From NCBI RefSeq assembly GCF_000611645.1, contig NW_014011654.1, positions 1-11,086 of the forward strand: a stretch of DNA of 11,086 nt. The letters run 5' to 3'. The position numbers and the translations under genes were made by a program. The notes under the pieces are model-generated. The model was given only the letters and a program-made list of their open reading frames with translations, ran no database searches and was not told where the DNA came from. The stretch is from Monoraphidium neglectum. Its lineage: Eukaryota; Chlorophyta; Chlorophyceae; Sphaeropleales; Selenastraceae. Of the stretch, positions 8,103-11,086 are shown piece after piece; position 1 is the first letter of the stretch; every line of letters begins with the position of its first letter.

Positions 8103-8687
8103 TGGGTCGGCGGCGGACGCCTGTTGAGACTGCTTTTTCTTTCTCGTTTTTGTGGTTGGCGGGATGTGCGGGGGACAAGCAAGGGGGTGGGTCTGGTGTG
8201 TGCAGCTGCCGCACATGCGTGAGTGCCTGGCCATGCTGCTCGGACTCAGCGCTGCGACGCTTTGACCGAGATCCTCGCCTGTGACGGCCTTGGAAAGAGC
8301 ATCTCATCAAGAAATGCGCAGGTGGCGGCCGGCGTTGCATCACTGCTGGCAGGCGTCGGCTGATGCCGTTGGGGTCAAGTCGACTCTTGCCCTTCGACAC
8401 GCCAGATGGGCGGGTCGGGCGGCGACTTCATTTTGACTTCAATATGCGTTGCGTGGCGTTGCGTTTTGCACGCTGAACAGCGAATCAAACGACGTGCTAG
8501 CAATCATCTCAAGCCTGGCACCCACTGAGCAGAGCGCAAAATGATGCAGCAGCTCCCAGCTGTGTGCTATTGTCAGGTGGGAAAGCGCCGACCAGGACAT
8601 CAACAGCTCTCTCCAGGCACGTGGATGTGCCAACAAAGCTGAATTCCAATCGCCTCATGCATCAATCCAGGTCGCGGTGGCCAATTG

Positions 8688-8692
8688 TGTAA
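8688..8692 (+). terminator. Putative polyadenylation signal TGTAA of the dioxygenase gene
   Basis: TGTAA lies 585 bases after the TAG at 8100-8102. It is the second of the two + strand copies I find in the window, and the first after this gene. A 3' UTR of this size is normal for chlorophycean transcripts. Confidence 0.45.
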
Positions 8693-9298
8693 GGGGCATC
8701 TTGCCAAAGCGCCCGGGCGCAGCCACTCCCGGGCTACTGGCGTGGTTGACCGCAATGGCGGCTTTGTGGCGTTTGCTCTGGGCTGTGCAGCGGCCCTGCT
8801 TAAGTCTGCATTTGTTTCTAGGTACAGCTCCTGGTACAATTGTGATACCGGTGCAGAAGGCTTGCGAGTGATCTTGGAGGTGATTCGCAGTGGTTCCACT
8901 TTGTGCAGCTTCCTGACAGCGATGGTAACATATGCTACCATCGCGTGAGGATCGACCTTCCGCACGCTTTCGCTCCCACCATAATTTCGTCAGGCTTGCT
9001 GAAGCAGATCTTGGCGCTCTGTGTCTGAGCAGGCCTGAAGATCGCTGGCTCCGCACCCGGCACACACATCTTCCAGAACATTTACCCGTGCTTGCTTTGT
9101 AGAGCCCTGACGTTGGGGATTGGTGTGCACTCGCAGATGCGCAGTGGCGCCCGACAGCTTGTCGGCGCGCACACGGCCAGCGCAGCGTGCCGCGGGTCGC
9201 CGCTAGCCGCCACTCAGGCGGGCCGGGAGACGGCGGATCCGCAGGCGCCCATTCCAGCCGGCGCGCCACAAAGCGCGTAGGGGCTGGGCGTGGCGGGA

Positions 9299-9321
9299 CG
9301 CCGGCGGGCGCCGCGCCGGCG
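9299..9321. repeat. Paired CGCCGGCG palindromes before the ankyrin gene start
   Basis: The self-complementary octamer CGCCGGCG occurs at 9299-9306 and 9314-9321, ending 11 bases before the ATG at 9333. In the mRNA leader these could fold into a very stable hairpin close to the start codon. Whether they are transcribed is unknown. Confidence 0.5.
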
Positions 9322-9332
9322 CGCGGGCCGCT

Positions 9333-10953
9333 ATGGCGCAGCAGCGGGAGGTCATTGACACGGTCTCCAAGGTGAGGCTCCGGCGCCAACCCATTCCCTG
9401 CAAACCCACACATTTCTTCTGCGCATGAGCCGTGCTGCGCCCCGACCGCGTCAAGCTGCACGCGACACGCCCAATTCTGCAGCCGTGCCGCGGCGACCCC
9501 GTGGCGTCTTCGATGCCGCCTGCAAGGCGCTGCTCGCGACGCACCTGCCGTCGCGAACGGCCCCCGCGCGGCTCCCAAACTGGCAGGCGTGCGCGTACGG
9601 GGACTTTGACGCCCTGCGGCGCTACGTGGAAGCTGACCCCACTTGCGTTAACGCGCCGGACGAGCAGGTTTGTTGACGTGGCTCAGAGGCGTGCTTTGGG
9701 GGCCGGGGGGCTGCCGTCGGCGTTCGTGCGCCATCACAAGGGATCAGACATGCCAACGAGCGGTGCCGGCGCGGCGAGCCAAGTAGTGTGCAGACGCAGG
9801 TCAGAGCAGCGGCAGTAACGTCGCCTCTCCCGTCCCCGGGACTGCCGTCGATGCCGCTTCGAGACATGCGCCCGCCTCGTAACACTGTCAAGCGGCGCCC
9901 GCCTTGGCTGCCGCGCAGGGCTACATCCCCCTGCAATGGGCCGCCCTCAACAACCGGGTCGCCGAGTGCACGTACCTGCTTTCCAACGGCGCCGACATCA
10001 ACGCGGCAGACTCCACCGGCCAGACCGCGCTGCACTGGGCGGCGGTGCGCGGCAGCCTGCCTGTGCTGGAGACGCTGCTGCGCAACGGCGCCGACGCGGG
10101 GCTGGAGGACGCGAGGGGGTACACCATATGCCACGTGGCCGCGCAGGTGTGCGGCGCGGCTTGCGTGTGTCGTGCGCCGCGCGTGGGCGGCCCGCGACGC
10201 GCCGGGGCCCAGGGCCGGCAGTTTGCGGGGTTGCTGGAGGCGGCAGGTGCTTCGACACTGGGCCGGCGTCGGCTTTGGGGCGCTCCTTGCGAAGGCCCGT
10301 CAAGCCCTCATGCGGCCGTGCTTGGCATGATTTTGTGTCGCCTCTTACTGTGTATATGATGTGCAGTACGGCCAGACCGCGGTGCTGTTCCACTTGGCCA
10401 TCAAATGGGGCGTCGATGTGGACTCGCCAGACAGCGACGGCCGAACGCCGCTGCACTGGGTGCGTGGCGCGGCGGCTGCCGCCCGGCGGGCCGCGGCCTG
10501 GGGGGTCCGGGTGTTGCGCCAGAACCGCCTCTGCTGCGCTTGGTCCTGCAGGGGTGGGGCCGCAGGGCCGACACATTGCTGGGGTTGGTGCCTTGACACC
10601 CTTGCACGCTGGGCCCCTGGTTCGCTCCGTCGAGGGCCGATCGTCCTTCCCCGGTCGTCCCCTTTGCTGGCTGCCCGCTGCCGCTGACAAGGCCCCCTGC
10701 GATGCCGCGTCCCTGCAGGCGGCCTACAAGGGCTTTGCTGACGCGATCCGGCTGCTGCTGGTGCTGGACTGCCGCTACAGCCTGCCCGACAAGGAGGGCT
10801 GCACGCCGCTGCACTGGGCCGCAATCAAGGGCAACGGCGAGGCCTGCACCGTGCTCGTGCAGGTGGGGGGCGCTCGGGAGAGGGGGCGGGCTGAGGGGGA
10901 GGAGGCGTGAGATGTCGCCTGGCCAGGGGCGCAGCTGAGCCGCTGTGCCTGAA

Positions 10954-10987
<34 letters not shown>

Positions 10988-11086
10988 TGCGTGCGTGCGC
11001 GCGCACCTGCAAACGCGTATGCGTGCATGTGCCACCTCTGCAACATGACATCTGGCGCGGCAGCAGCATCAGCCGCGACCACCAGC
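9333..11086 (+). CDS. Ankyrin-repeat N-terminus of a TIP1-like DHHC protein S-acyltransferase (partial, runs off the right edge)
   Basis: Exons seen: 9333-9371, 9587-9667, 9919-10146, 10367-10459, 10719-10862, together 195 residues, all joined in phase 0. After a short start ([13 protein letters not shown]) come ankyrin repeats. The first is degenerate ([19 protein letters not shown], about 14-40). Then: [12 protein letters not shown] (41-73), [13 protein letters not shown] (74-106), [15 protein letters not shown] (107-140), GRTPLHWAAYKGF (141-173), [13 protein letters not shown] (174 on). The order and motifs, especially [24 protein letters not shown] and EACTVLVQ, match the N-terminus of Arabidopsis TIP1 (S-acyltransferase 24). 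Those enzymes carry transmembrane helices and a DHHC Cys-rich domain after the ankyrin block and palmitoylate membrane-associated proteins; those parts would lie beyond 11086. The final intron begins at 10863 (GTGGGG) and no further exon can be placed. It could be another ankyrin protein, but the match favours TIP1. The acceptor at 9586 was chosen over a weaker one at 9526. Confidence 0.75.
10956..11006. repeat. (GT)14 microsatellite within a 51-base alternating purine-pyrimidine tract
   Basis: Fourteen GT dinucleotides at 10957-10984 continue into ACGTGCGTGCGTGCGCGCGCAC without breaking purine-pyrimidine alternation until 11006. It lies in the last intron seen of the ankyrin gene. GT and GC alternation is the classic Z-DNA-forming type. 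Confidence 0.95.

Larger units (their letters stand above)
8103..9332 (+). other. 3' UTR of the dioxygenase gene and 5' region of the ankyrin gene
   Basis: About 1.2 kb lies between the TAG of the dioxygenase and the start of the ankyrin gene. It holds a TGTAA at 8688 that would define a roughly 0.6 kb 3' UTR. The section after that presumably contains the ankyrin gene's promoter and 5' UTR, becoming very GC-rich with CGCCGGCG palindromes just before the start. An 87-residue open frame at 8685-8948 was not recognisable. No RNA gene was seen. Confidence 0.5.

Noticed and set aside
8685..8948. Plus-strand frame of 87 residues in the 3' flank of the dioxygenase
   Set aside because: A weakly hydrophobic middle is visible but no family, no splice structure and no context support it. 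It also overlaps the putative TGTAA signal.
8655..9578. Minus-strand open frame of 307 residues between the last two genes
   Set aside because: The composition is typical of translated non-coding GC-rich DNA. There are no domain motifs, and it overlaps the start of the ankyrin gene.

Overview
The window looks like nuclear DNA from a GC-rich green alga (Chlorophyta). Three plant/algal-type genes lie head to tail on the + strand. Each is split into short exons by introns of roughly 165-350 bases, mostly with GTGAGN or GTGCGN donors and two with GC donors. By eye the motif TGTAA, the polyadenylation signal best known from Chlorophyceae such as Chlamydomonas, occurs on the + strand only twice, each time downstream of a predicted stop codon. 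That points to a core chlorophyte; genus and species cannot be read from this window. No bacterial operons, mobile elements, CRISPR arrays, rRNAs or tRNAs were recognised.

Layout. Bases 1-537: no gene recognised. 538-2591: a PsbP-domain protein with a two-part chloroplast/thylakoid-lumen targeting leader; one internal exon is uncertain. 2592-3140: 3' flank with a TGTAA, then the upstream region of the next gene. 3141-8102: a complete 14-exon carotenoid cleavage dioxygenase, most like the CCD8 (carlactone synthase) branch. The spliced reading frame gives 559 residues with four candidate iron-binding histidines. 8103-9332: long 3' flank (second TGTAA at 8688) and the 5' region of the third gene. 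9333 to the right edge: the first five exons of an ankyrin-repeat protein that resembles the N-terminus of the TIP1-type DHHC S-acyltransferase; the catalytic part lies outside the window.

Working together. The first two products are predicted to act in the plastid (one in the thylakoid lumen or on its inner membrane face, one on carotenoid-derived substrates); the third would act on endomembranes. Each has its own leader or start, so nothing suggests co-transcription, and no common pathway can be claimed.

Points of interest. The CCD8-like enzyme has divergent residues at normally conserved sites. A tandemly duplicated splice-donor segment would, if the distal copy were used, cause an early stop. 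One CCD intron is stop-free and a multiple of three, with two in-frame acceptors. Introns carry an 11-copy octamer repeat with G-quadruplex potential on the opposite strand and long alternating purine-pyrimidine tracts with Z-DNA potential. I found no clearly new biological system.
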